From the NCBI GenBank assembly GCA_900751885.1, contig CAADTH010000068.1, forward strand, positions 299,421 to 363,420: a stretch of 64,000 bases of DNA, written 5' to 3'. Source of the stretch: Clostridia bacterium (GTDB lineage Bacteria > Bacillota > Clostridia > UBA1381). This document shows positions 52,379-59,878 of this stretch, piece after piece. Numbering within the stretch: the first letter of the stretch is position 1; every line of letters begins with the position of its first letter. The position numbers were made by a program, and so were the translations under genes. The notes beneath the pieces were generated by a model, which worked only from the letters and a program-made list of their open reading frames with translations, was not told the origin of the DNA and did no database searches.

Positions 52379-53550
52379 TTGATTTAGAAAAGCAGCTGTC
52401 TCCCGTGGTGCAGGCGATGCAGCCGTCGGGAATTCGGAAATTTTTTGACATTGTAGCAGAAATGCAGGATGCCATCTCCCTGGGAGTTGGCGAGCCGGAT
52501 TTTGCAACGCCTTGGGCAATCCGCGAGGCGGGAATTTATTCCCTGGAAAAGGCACAGACACACTACACTGCTAATGCGGGACTGTTTGAGCTTCGCGAGG
52601 AAATTTGCAATTACATGAAGCGCAAATACCATGTGACATACCATCCACAGGACGAGGTGCTCGTCACGGTCGGCGGCAGTGAAGCAATTGATTTGATGAT
52701 TCGCTGTGTGGTCAATCCCGGTGACGAGGTTTTGATTCCAGAGCCGAGCTTTGTATGCTATAAGCCATGTACTACTTTATCAGGCGGAGTCCCAGTCCCG
52801 ATTGAGACAAGGGAGGAGGAGGAGTTTCGCCTGACGCCGGAAGCATTGAAGGCGAAAATCACACCGAAAACAAAGCTTTTAATCCTGCCGTTTCCAAACA
52901 ACCCGACAGGCGGCGTGATGTCACGAAAGGATTTAGAGGGAATTGCTGACGTACTGCGCGGCACAGATATCTTGGTTTTGTCGGATGAAATCTATGGAGA
53001 GCTTCGCTATGACGACGAGCCGCACACCCCATTTTCCGCGATTGAGGGAATGTGGGAGAGAACTGTGGTGGTCAATGGATTCTCAAAAACCTATGCCATG
53101 ACAGGGTGGCGGCTGGGATACGCGGCAGGTCCTGCACCAATCATCAAGCAAATGACAAAGGTACATCAATACGCAATCATGTCATCCCCGACCACGAGCC
53201 AATACGCGGCAATCGAGGCGCTGAAAAACTGTGACCGCGAGGTGGACGAGATGCGCCGCGAGTATAATTACCGCCGCCGGTTCATGGTAGATGGGTTCCG
53301 CGAGATGGGACTTTCGTGCTTTGAGCCGCTCGGAGCATTTTACACATTCCCATGTATCAAATCAACCGGAATGACAAGCGAGGAATTCTGTGAGCGTCTA
53401 CTAAAGGAGGAAAAGGTCGCGGTCGTGCCCGGGACAGCGTTCGGACAAAGCGGAGAGGGCTTTATCCGCTGTTCCTACGCGTACTCCATCGACAGCATCG
53501 AGGAGGCGCTTTTGCGGATCGCGCGTTTTGTACAAAAGCATAACAAATAA
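52375..53550 (+). CDS. Class I/II pyridoxal-phosphate aminotransferase
   Basis: 391-residue fold-type I aminotransferase. The PLP lysine is Lys238 in NGFSKTYAMTGWRLGY. NPTGG and SDEIYGEL precede it and FIRCSYA closes the active site. Close in type to aspartate/aromatic or N-acetyl-diaminopimelate-like aminotransferases; the substrate cannot be fixed. Translationally coupled to the Lrp gene and 32 bases ahead of pyrG. Confidence 0.92.
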   Translation: MIDLEKQLSPVVQAMQPSGIRKFFDIVAEMQDAISLGVGEPDFATPWAIREAGIYSLEKAQTHYTANAGLFELREEICNYMKRKYHVTYHPQDEVLVTVGGSEAIDLMIRCVVNPGDEVLIPEPSFVCYKPCTTLSGGVPVPIETREEEEFRLTPEALKAKITPKTKLLILPFPNNPTGGVMSRKDLEGIADVLRGTDILVLSDEIYGELRYDDEPHTPFSAIEGMWERTVVVNGFSKTYAMTGWRLGYAAGPAPIIKQMTKVHQYAIMSSPTTSQYAAIEALKNCDREVDEMRREYNYRRRFMVDGFREMGLSCFEPLGAFYTFPCIKSTGMTSEEFCERLLKEEKVAVVPGTAFGQSGEGFIRCSYAYSIDSIEEALLRIARFVQKHNK

Positions 53551-53582
53551 AGTGTAATAAAAATTTTGGAGGTACAATCAAG

Positions 53583-55205
53583 ATGGCAGTCAAGTATATC
53601 TTTGTAACAGGCGGAGTGGTCTCAGGGCTTGGGAAGGGAATCACCGCCGCGTCACTCGGACGCCTGTTAAAGGCACGGGGGCTGAGCGTCACCATGCAGA
53701 AATTTGACCCTTATATCAATATGGACCCCGGAACCATGAGCCCATACCAGCACGGAGAGGTGTTCGTCACCGACGACGGCGCGGAAACCGATTTGGACTT
53801 GGGGCATTACGAGCGGTTTATCGACGAAAATTTGAGCATCAACAGCAATGTTACAACAGGTAAAATTTACTGGTCTGTCATTACGAAGGAACGCCGCGGG
53901 GACTATGAGGGACGCACAGTTCAGGTGATTCCTCATATTACGAACGAAATCAAAAACAGGGTGTACCGCGTTGCAAAAGCCCAGCCAACTGATGTAGTCA
54001 TCACAGAAATCGGCGGTACCGTGGGAGATATTGAGAGTACGCCGTTTTTGGAGGCAATCCGACAGGTGTCCACAGAGGTCGGAAAAGAGAACTGCATGTA
54101 CATCCATTTGACGCTGGTTCCATACATCTCCACCTCCGGAGAGCAGAAAACCAAGCCGACCCAGCACAGCGTCAAGGAGCTGTTAAGTCTCGGCATTCAG
54201 CCGGACGTGATTGTATGCCGGACGGAAAAACCGCTCGACGACGGATTGAAGGCAAAAATCGGACTGTTTTGCAATATCCCCGCGGAATGTGTAGTACAAA
54301 ATCTTGATTTGGAAACATTGTATGAGGTTCCTCTGGCACTCGAAAAAGAGGGCCTTGCAAAAATCGTCTGCAAGCGGCTGGGACTTGAGGACAAAACACC
54401 GGACCTTGAGAAGTGGTGCGAGATGGTATCCGTTGTGAAGAATTTGCTGACGGAGGAGGACAAAGCTGTCACCATTTCCTTAGTCGGCAAATACACAGAG
54501 CTTCACGACGCATATATCAGCGTTGTGGAAGCACTCAAGCACGGCGGTATCGAGAATTATTCCAATGTGAATATCAACTGGGTCAACTCCGAGGAACTGA
54601 CAGAAGCGAACGCGGATGATTATTTGAAGCATTCGGATGGGATTTTGGTACCCGGCGGCTTCGGCGACCGTGGAATCGAAGGGAAAATTTTGGCGGCGCA
54701 ATATGCAAGGGAAAACAAAATTCCATACTTCGGGATTTGCCTTGGAATGCAGATTGCAGTCATTGAATTCGCGCGCCATATTTTAGGACATGCGGACGCG
54801 AACAGCTCGGAAATCAATTCAGATACCACAAATCCTGTCATCGACCTGATGCCGGAACAGCAGGACGTGGAGGATCTCGGCGGCACCATGCGGCTTGGCT
54901 TGTATCCGTGCAAGGTGAGTCCAGACTCCAGTGCATACGAAATTTATGGACAAGACCTCATCTATGAGCGTCACCGCCACCGCTATGAATTTAACAACTC
55001 CTACCGCAAGGAATTCGTTGAAAATGGACTGATTATCTCTGGTCAATCGCCGAACGAAAAGCTGGTGGAAATGGTCGAGATTCCGGACCACCCTTGGTTT
55101 GTGGGAGTACAATTCCATCCGGAATTCAAGTCACGCCCGAATCACGCGCACCCACTGTTCCGCTCCTTCATCGGCGCGGCACTCGAATATAAGAATAATA
55201 AATAG
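53583..55205 (+). CDS. pyrG: CTP synthase
   Basis: 540-residue enzyme that makes CTP from UTP with glutamine. The N-terminal synthetase domain begins KYIFVTGGVVSGLGKGIT. The C-terminal class I glutamine amidotransferase has the nucleophile in YFGICLGMQ and the HPEF motif. GGAGG precedes the ATG. It may be cotranscribed with the Lrp-aminotransferase pair. Confidence 0.98.
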   Translation: MAVKYIFVTGGVVSGLGKGITAASLGRLLKARGLSVTMQKFDPYINMDPGTMSPYQHGEVFVTDDGAETDLDLGHYERFIDENLSINSNVTTGKIYWSVITKERRGDYEGRTVQVIPHITNEIKNRVYRVAKAQPTDVVITEIGGTVGDIESTPFLEAIRQVSTEVGKENCMYIHLTLVPYISTSGEQKTKPTQHSVKELLSLGIQPDVIVCRTEKPLDDGLKAKIGLFCNIPAECVVQNLDLETLYEVPLALEKEGLAKIVCKRLGLEDKTPDLEKWCEMVSVVKNLLTEEDKAVTISLVGKYTELHDAYISVVEALKHGGIENYSNVNINWVNSEELTEANADDYLKHSDGILVPGGFGDRGIEGKILAAQYARENKIPYFGICLGMQIAVIEFARHILGHADANSSEINSDTTNPVIDLMPEQQDVEDLGGTMRLGLYPCKVSPDSSAYEIYGQDLIYERHRHRYEFNNSYRKEFVENGLIISGQSPNEKLVEMVEIPDHPWFVGVQFHPEFKSRPNHAHPLFRSFIGAALEYKNNK

Positions 55206-55243
55206 AAAAAAGGTCATGTAGCTTTCGCTACATGACCTTTTTT
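55206..55243. terminator. Shared terminator of pyrG and spoIIE
   Basis: 17-bp perfect stem (AAAAAAGGTCATGTAGC and complement), loop TTTC, T-runs on both strands. Its right end overlaps the spoIIE stop. Confidence 0.95.
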
Positions 55244-57560
55244 ATGCCGCCTCAATCCTTGCGACAATCACGCTCATATCGTCATTGACCGCACGCCGGG
55301 AACGCTTGAGTGCGCCGTCCAAAATGCGCTGTGCCATTTCCTGTGCGTCCATACAGGACTGCATCATCTCTTTTTTAATCCATTCCCCTCGAATCAGGCT
55401 CTTACCGGCATCGCCCACGCCATCCGAAACCATGACAATTACATCACCGCGCGAAAGCGTTTTTCTTGTGGAATCCGCCTTGACAGAAGGAAGCATTCCC
55501 ACCGGAAGGGAGGTGGAAAAAATCGTGTCTATCTCATCCTTGTGTTTGACAAAGCTCTCTGTTGCTCCGACCTTCCAGAAATCTGTCTCCCCTGACAACA
55601 GGTCAATCGCGGCAAGATCTATGGTGGAGAACATTTCCTCGCCGGACTTGAGGGCAAGCGAGGAGTTGATGATATTCACACTGCTGTCCTTTGCAAATCC
55701 CGCTTTCAAAAACTCTGTCAACAACTCTGTGGTCATCGCGCTTTCCTCCATCGCGGCTTCTCCGCTGCCCATGCCATCGCTCAGGGCAAGCACCAGGTGG
55801 TTGTCCTCTGTACAAAACCAAACCGCGCTGTCTCCGTTTTCCTCCTCACCTTCCTTTGGGCGCTGTGCAACGCCCACGTCCACGGACAACATTCCGCTTG
55901 CCGTTAGTTTGATACAATTTTTGCGCATCGTCTCTTCGGTCTTCATGGGCGTATCCAGCACCATTGACACGATATCACATACCTTTGTACGGTCAGCACC
56001 ATCGGAGAGAGATACATATGCTTCCAGATTTCCAATCCCATTTTCCAGAACACTGACCTCCTTTGCTCCAATCCCCTGCTTGTCAAGCTCCTCCAAAAGC
56101 CGGATTTCCATGTCCTCCAAAAAGGAAAAGCCGTCTTCAATTTCATAGGAGAGCTCACGCATGATATGAGCAATTTCCGTATACTGATCCGCAACCAAAT
56201 TACGGCTTTGTGCCATTTCTCCAACCCACACTGCATTTTGCTTGTAAAGCTCATACACATGGTTTAGGGTGATGAGAAACTGTTCCAGCCGAATACATTT
56301 GCCGCGGAATCGCTCGGGGGCGTCGAGCGTCTGGGCATGTCCATTTTTCTCCAGTGCACTCAGGATTTGAAACATATCCTGATAGGTATCGTTAAATTCC
56401 TTCTGCCAGCAGTGAACCGCCATGCTGCAGCCCTTGCATACACGGTCTGCTGTGTCATCAAACATGGTTGCAATGTTTTGGGAGTCATACTGGAGACGCT
56501 TTTCTGAGAGCTTGGAAAACGATGTCCCCAGACTGGAAAACGCGTTTGCTGCGCTATCTAGGCGCATACTGAGGTATTCCTTCATCCGAAGCTCAGGCTT
56601 GGCTCCCTCCTCGGGAATCGCCTTTGAGAAAAATGCCGCAATGCGGTAGTGAATCCCCTTTGGCGTGAGAACAAACAGTGCCGCGGCGATAAACAATTCA
56701 CTGATTCCGACAGGCAGCTGCCATACACTGCCTGTATACAGCATCGCGATGCAGTTCGCCGCGATGAATCCCAGCGCAACACCCCATTTCCCGAAGGTTT
56801 TTAACAGGTTTCCAAATATGCCGCATATGCCGTAAAGTCCCACAAGCTGAATCACATTGCTGGAATCCATTCCGCAAATCAATCCGGTCGCAAGTCCCCC
56901 AGCGCCAGCGCCGCCGAGATTTCCATTGAGCGCAATTACCATGACGGCATACATGGAGAGGATGTGTGTCAGCTTGATGTCGAATGGAAGCGGGATTCCC
57001 GAAAAGCCCATGATGAGGACTCCAGTGCTGATACACACGCAAATCAATTCCTCCTGGGATATCCTGCTTCGCTTTGCGCTCGTATAGGAATTTGCCTTGT
57101 CGAACACAATATAGGCAAACGCAGACAGGATGCTTTCCACAAAGAGCAGCATCACATCATACATCGCCATGCTCTGATATGCAAACAGCGCAACACCGCC
57201 TGCCAAAAGCCCTCCGCCGCACACTGCGGAGGAGAGAATCTTATGCTCCCGGTAATCCTCCTTCACATGCGTGTACACCAAAAAAACAAGCGCGGCGAAC
57301 AGGTATTTTGCCACATGCAGTCCTACGCCCGCGGTCATCAGCGCCCCTGTCAGAACCAGTATTCCCAGATAGGCAATGCTTTTGTCATAGCCTGCCGCGA
57401 ACATTGCCACGGAAAATGGTGACATGGTAAGAATGCTCGCCCTGCCTGCTAAAAATAAAAAAACCGATTTGATAATATCCCCTCTAATTGGTTTTCTAAG
57501 CCCCGCCGCCGGTTTTGGCTGTTCGTGTGAGATTCGTTTATATGTACCGATTTCACCCAT
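55242..57560 (-). CDS. spoIIE: Stage II sporulation protein E (SpoIIE phosphatase)
   Basis: 772-residue membrane PP2C phosphatase that dephosphorylates SpoIIAA and so releases sigma-F in the forespore. About ten membrane helices fill residues 25-300, a regulatory and FtsZ-interacting region is in the middle, and the PP2C domain ends the protein with LALSDGMGSGEAAMEESA and VIVMVSDGVGDAGKS. GAAGGGAAG precedes the ATG. Its presence shows a spore-forming organism. Promoter at 57615-57680. Confidence 0.96.
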   Translation of the reverse strand: MGEIGTYKRISHEQPKPAAGLRKPIRGDIIKSVFLFLAGRASILTMSPFSVAMFAAGYDKSIAYLGILVLTGALMTAGVGLHVAKYLFAALVFLVYTHVKEDYREHKILSSAVCGGGLLAGGVALFAYQSMAMYDVMLLFVESILSAFAYIVFDKANSYTSAKRSRISQEELICVCISTGVLIMGFSGIPLPFDIKLTHILSMYAVMVIALNGNLGGAGAGGLATGLICGMDSSNVIQLVGLYGICGIFGNLLKTFGKWGVALGFIAANCIAMLYTGSVWQLPVGISELFIAAALFVLTPKGIHYRIAAFFSKAIPEEGAKPELRMKEYLSMRLDSAANAFSSLGTSFSKLSEKRLQYDSQNIATMFDDTADRVCKGCSMAVHCWQKEFNDTYQDMFQILSALEKNGHAQTLDAPERFRGKCIRLEQFLITLNHVYELYKQNAVWVGEMAQSRNLVADQYTEIAHIMRELSYEIEDGFSFLEDMEIRLLEELDKQGIGAKEVSVLENGIGNLEAYVSLSDGADRTKVCDIVSMVLDTPMKTEETMRKNCIKLTASGMLSVDVGVAQRPKEGEEENGDSAVWFCTEDNHLVLALSDGMGSGEAAMEESAMTTELLTEFLKAGFAKDSSVNIINSSLALKSGEEMFSTIDLAAIDLLSGETDFWKVGATESFVKHKDEIDTIFSTSLPVGMLPSVKADSTRKTLSRGDVIVMVSDGVGDAGKSLIRGEWIKKEMMQSCMDAQEMAQRILDGALKRSRRAVNDDMSVIVARIEAA

Positions 57561-57614
57561 ACTTGTTTCTTCCCTTCTCTTTTGTAATTATGAAGCGTTT
57601 CTTTCGTATAGATG

Positions 57615-57680
57615 ATTATAGCATGTCCCAGTCTGATATTTTGTCAGAACGGCTTGTCAAACGATGAGATAAAATCGACA
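57615..57680 (-). promoter_or_regulatory. Spo0A-type spoIIE promoter with 21-bp spacer
   Basis: -10 TATAAT (57615-57620) and -35 CTGACA (57642-57647) are 21 bp apart, as in the Spo0A-activated sigma-A promoters of spoIIE and spoIIG in B. subtilis. Near-consensus 0A boxes (TGTCGAA) follow upstream: TGTCAAA at 57656-57662 and TGTCGAT at 57674-57680 on the minus strand. Confidence 0.65.
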
Positions 57681-57697
57681 AATTCTGGAAATTTATT

Positions 57698-57726
57698 TTG
57701 ACAGAATTTTTATCCTGTGGTATGAT
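57698..57726 (+). promoter_or_regulatory. Promoter of the phosphodiesterase gene
   Basis: -35 TTGACA (57698-57703), 17-bp spacer, -10 TATGAT (57721-57726), back to back with the spoIIE promoter. Confidence 0.7.
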
Positions 57727-57831
57727 ATCTTTGTTTTAAAATCAAAAAAAGATGACACAATCGCTTTCAATTAATCAGATTGTCTGATTAAACATAAAGT
57801 CATGTCACCAAGTTATTTGGAGGAGAGTACA

Positions 57832-58305
57832 ATGCGTATTTTGGTATTTTCTGACACACATGGAGTCATTCAACCATGCACATGGGCAATCGAGACAATT
57901 CGGGATGTGGATTTGATTCTGCATGCAGGTGATTGTGTCCGCGATGCGGAGGACCTCAAGTGTCTATACCCCGATATTCCGTTTCACTATGTCCGGGGAA
58001 ATAACGATTTTTCCTGCTATGCACCGGATGAAAAGGTGATTGATGTGTGCGGCAAACGGATTTTCCTAACCCATGGACATGGCTTGCGCGTCAAATATGA
58101 TTCGGATTATCAACGCCTGATTCAAAGAGGAGACGAAGAGAATGCCGATATTATTGTATTTGGTCATACGCATATCCCATTTGAAGGACGCAAAAATCAC
58201 CTGTCTCTTCTTAATTCTGGAAGTGTACGATTTGGAAATACCTATGGTGTAATTGAAATAGAACATGAAAAAATTGGACTGTCTGTTTTGAGCTTTCCGA
58301 AATAA
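57832..58305 (+). CDS. YfcE/MJ0936-family metallophosphoesterase
   Basis: 157-residue calcineurin-fold phosphodiesterase. The five metal-binding blocks are all visible: SDTHG (residues 7-11), HAGDCV, RGNNDF, LTHGHG and FGHTHIP. Small members of this family act on cyclic or generic phosphodiesters; the natural substrate is unknown. I start at the ATG at 57832 since GGAGGAG lies 6 bases upstream. Confidence 0.92.
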   Translation: MRILVFSDTHGVIQPCTWAIETIRDVDLILHAGDCVRDAEDLKCLYPDIPFHYVRGNNDFSCYAPDEKVIDVCGKRIFLTHGHGLRVKYDSDYQRLIQRGDEENADIIVFGHTHIPFEGRKNHLSLLNSGSVRFGNTYGVIEIEHEKIGLSVLSFPK

Positions 58306-58362
58306 AATAAAAAATTCGATAGAAAATAAATCCTTTTTGATTCAAGCAAATTATGGTCAATA

Positions 58363-58396
58363 AAAAAAGCAATGCCCGGGCAATCGCTTTTATTTT
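58363..58396 (-). terminator. Terminator of the small helical ORF
   Basis: AAAAGC / GCTTTT with an inner TGCCCGGGCA palindrome and a T-run on the minus strand; it overlaps the ORF's stop codon. Confidence 0.6.
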
Positions 58397-58569
58397 AGTT
58401 TCTCTTTTAATTCCTGGAGCCGTTGGTATAAATCTATAATCGCGCTGGCATCTTCATTTTCGCTTTTTCCAGTTTCCAGAGCCTCTTTTAGAAGTGGACT
58501 CTTTTCTATTTTTTCTTTGATTTTTTGATCCATTTGTTCGATTTCCTGTTTATCTTGTGCGGTTGACAC
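58390..58569 (-). CDS. Small charged helical protein, 59 residues, unknown
   Basis: An ORF starting at a GTG with GGGGAG 5 bases upstream. The product is rich in Lys and Glu, without membrane segments, and ends IIDLYQRLQELKEKLK, a probable coiled coil. It is closed by its own terminator. No family recognised. Similar in size and style to the 55-residue ORF at 16829 but not clearly homologous. Confidence 0.5.
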   Translation of the reverse strand: MSTAQDKQEIEQMDQKIKEKIEKSPLLKEALETGKSENEDASAIIDLYQRLQELKEKLK

Positions 58570-58834
58570 AAAATCTCCCCTTCCCTTTTCTTATGCATTC
58601 TATGCCCTACCTACCCTTTTGCCAGCACTTTGAATACAAAATATTGTAAATAAAGCACCTGCATACCAACATATTGTATTATATTACATTTTGATTACTT
58701 TTGCAATAGATATATTCATTTTTTTCTCAAATTAATTGATTTTATTGTGATTTCCTTTGTTCCACCAGTTTGGACGCAAATATACGTTCGACCTTTTGTC
58801 ACATAGTTTGTATCAAAAGTTATGAAATCCAAAC

Positions 58835-58869
58835 AAACAGCGGATTGCATAGAATGCAATCCGCTGTTT
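58835..58869 (-). terminator. Terminator of metF
   Basis: 16-bp perfect stem AAACAGCGGATTGCAT and complement, loop of 3, T-rich on the minus strand. The region 58570-58834 is AT-rich and I see no gene in it. Confidence 0.85.
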
Positions 58870-58902
58870 TGGTTTTATTTTGTATGTAAGTTTGGTATTT
58901 TT

Positions 58903-59769
58903 TTAAAATAAATTTGTAATGCTTGCTGCAATTTTCCGGGCAACTTCAGGCTTATTCATCGTATATACATGGATTCCCTCGGTGTCATTGGAAAGAAGAT
59001 CAATGATTTGGTCAACTGCATAGGCAATGCCTGCCTGCCTTAAGGCTTCCGGATTATCCTGGTATTTTGCTATCATTCGGGTAAATTTTGCGGGCATTGC
59101 CGCACCGCCGGAGAGGACACACATGCGCTGGATCTGACCGATGTTCGTGAGCGGCATAATTCCTGCCGTGATAGGAATATCAATTTTTTTCTTTGCCGCC
59201 TTTTCACGAAATTCATAAAATAAGTCGTTGTCAAAGAACAGCTGTGTAACCAAAAAATCACATCCTGCGTCCACCTTATGCTTGAGATGGTCGATATCGG
59301 TATCCAAATCCGGGCAGTCGGGATGTCCCTCCGGGTAGCACGCTCCGCCAATGCAGAAGCCGCCAAATTTTTTAACATCCTCCACCAGTTCCGCCGCATA
59401 TTGGTAGTGATGCGGGTTTGGGAAGTCGCTTCCCGTCGGGATGTCTCCCCTGAGCGCGAGAATGTTTTGGATTCCTTTTTCTTTCAAAACAGAAAGTGTG
59501 TGCTGAATTTCATTCTTTGTTGCGGAAACGCACGTCAAATGTGCGAGCGCTGTCAAAGAAAACTCATCCTGAAGATAGGTGGCAACCTCTGCGGTATTTT
59601 TGCTGGTACTGCCGCCGGCACCATATGTCACACTCATATAATCAATTTGATCCTTTGCAAGCTCCTCAATGGCTGACTTGACGCTTACAAATCCACTTTC
59701 CTTTTTTGGGGGAAACACTTCATAGGAAAGAACTGGGTTCTTCGCGCTGAAAATATCCTTAATATACAT
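58903..59769 (-). CDS. metF: 5,10-methylenetetrahydrofolate reductase
   Basis: 288-residue flavoprotein that makes methyl-THF for methionine synthesis. Opening LSYEVFPPKKESG, MSVTYGAGGST, and the later CDFLVTQLFFDND with SALRGD-like ILALRGDIP are MetF blocks. AAAGGAAAATGT precedes the ATG. Divergent from metH with overlapping promoters; the pair should be needed together. Confidence 0.96.
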   Translation of the reverse strand: MYIKDIFSAKNPVLSYEVFPPKKESGFVSVKSAIEELAKDQIDYMSVTYGAGGSTSKNTAEVATYLQDEFSLTALAHLTCVSATKNEIQHTLSVLKEKGIQNILALRGDIPTGSDFPNPHHYQYAAELVEDVKKFGGFCIGGACYPEGHPDCPDLDTDIDHLKHKVDAGCDFLVTQLFFDNDLFYEFREKAAKKKIDIPITAGIMPLTNIGQIQRMCVLSGGAAMPAKFTRMIAKYQDNPEALRQAGIAYAVDQIIDLLSNDTEGIHVYTMNKPEVARKIAASITNLF

Positions 59770-59797
59770 TTACATTTTCCTTTCACTGTGGTATACT
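59769..59797 (+). promoter_or_regulatory. Promoter of metH
   Basis: -35 TTTACA (59769-59774), 17-bp spacer, -10 TATACT (59792-59797). Its -35 lies at the metF start codon, so the two transcription units interlock. Confidence 0.65.
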
Positions 59798-59820
59798 ATC
59801 ATACAAAATTGCTATGTTAT

Positions 59821-59849
59821 ATTATATCTTGTTCGTTTCAAAAATACAA
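59821..59849 (-). promoter_or_regulatory. Promoter of metF
   Basis: -35 TTGTAT (59844-59849), 17-bp spacer, -10 TATAAT (59821-59826). It faces the metH promoter, so the two transcripts overlap by about 20 bases at their 5' ends. Confidence 0.65.
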
Positions 59850-59878
59850 GAGTTTCACAAAACAAAGGATGAATTACG

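Noticed and set aside
59770..59878. SAM riboswitch for metF/metH
   Set aside because: The space between the genes is only 109 bases and fully explained by the two promoters; no S-box core is present.
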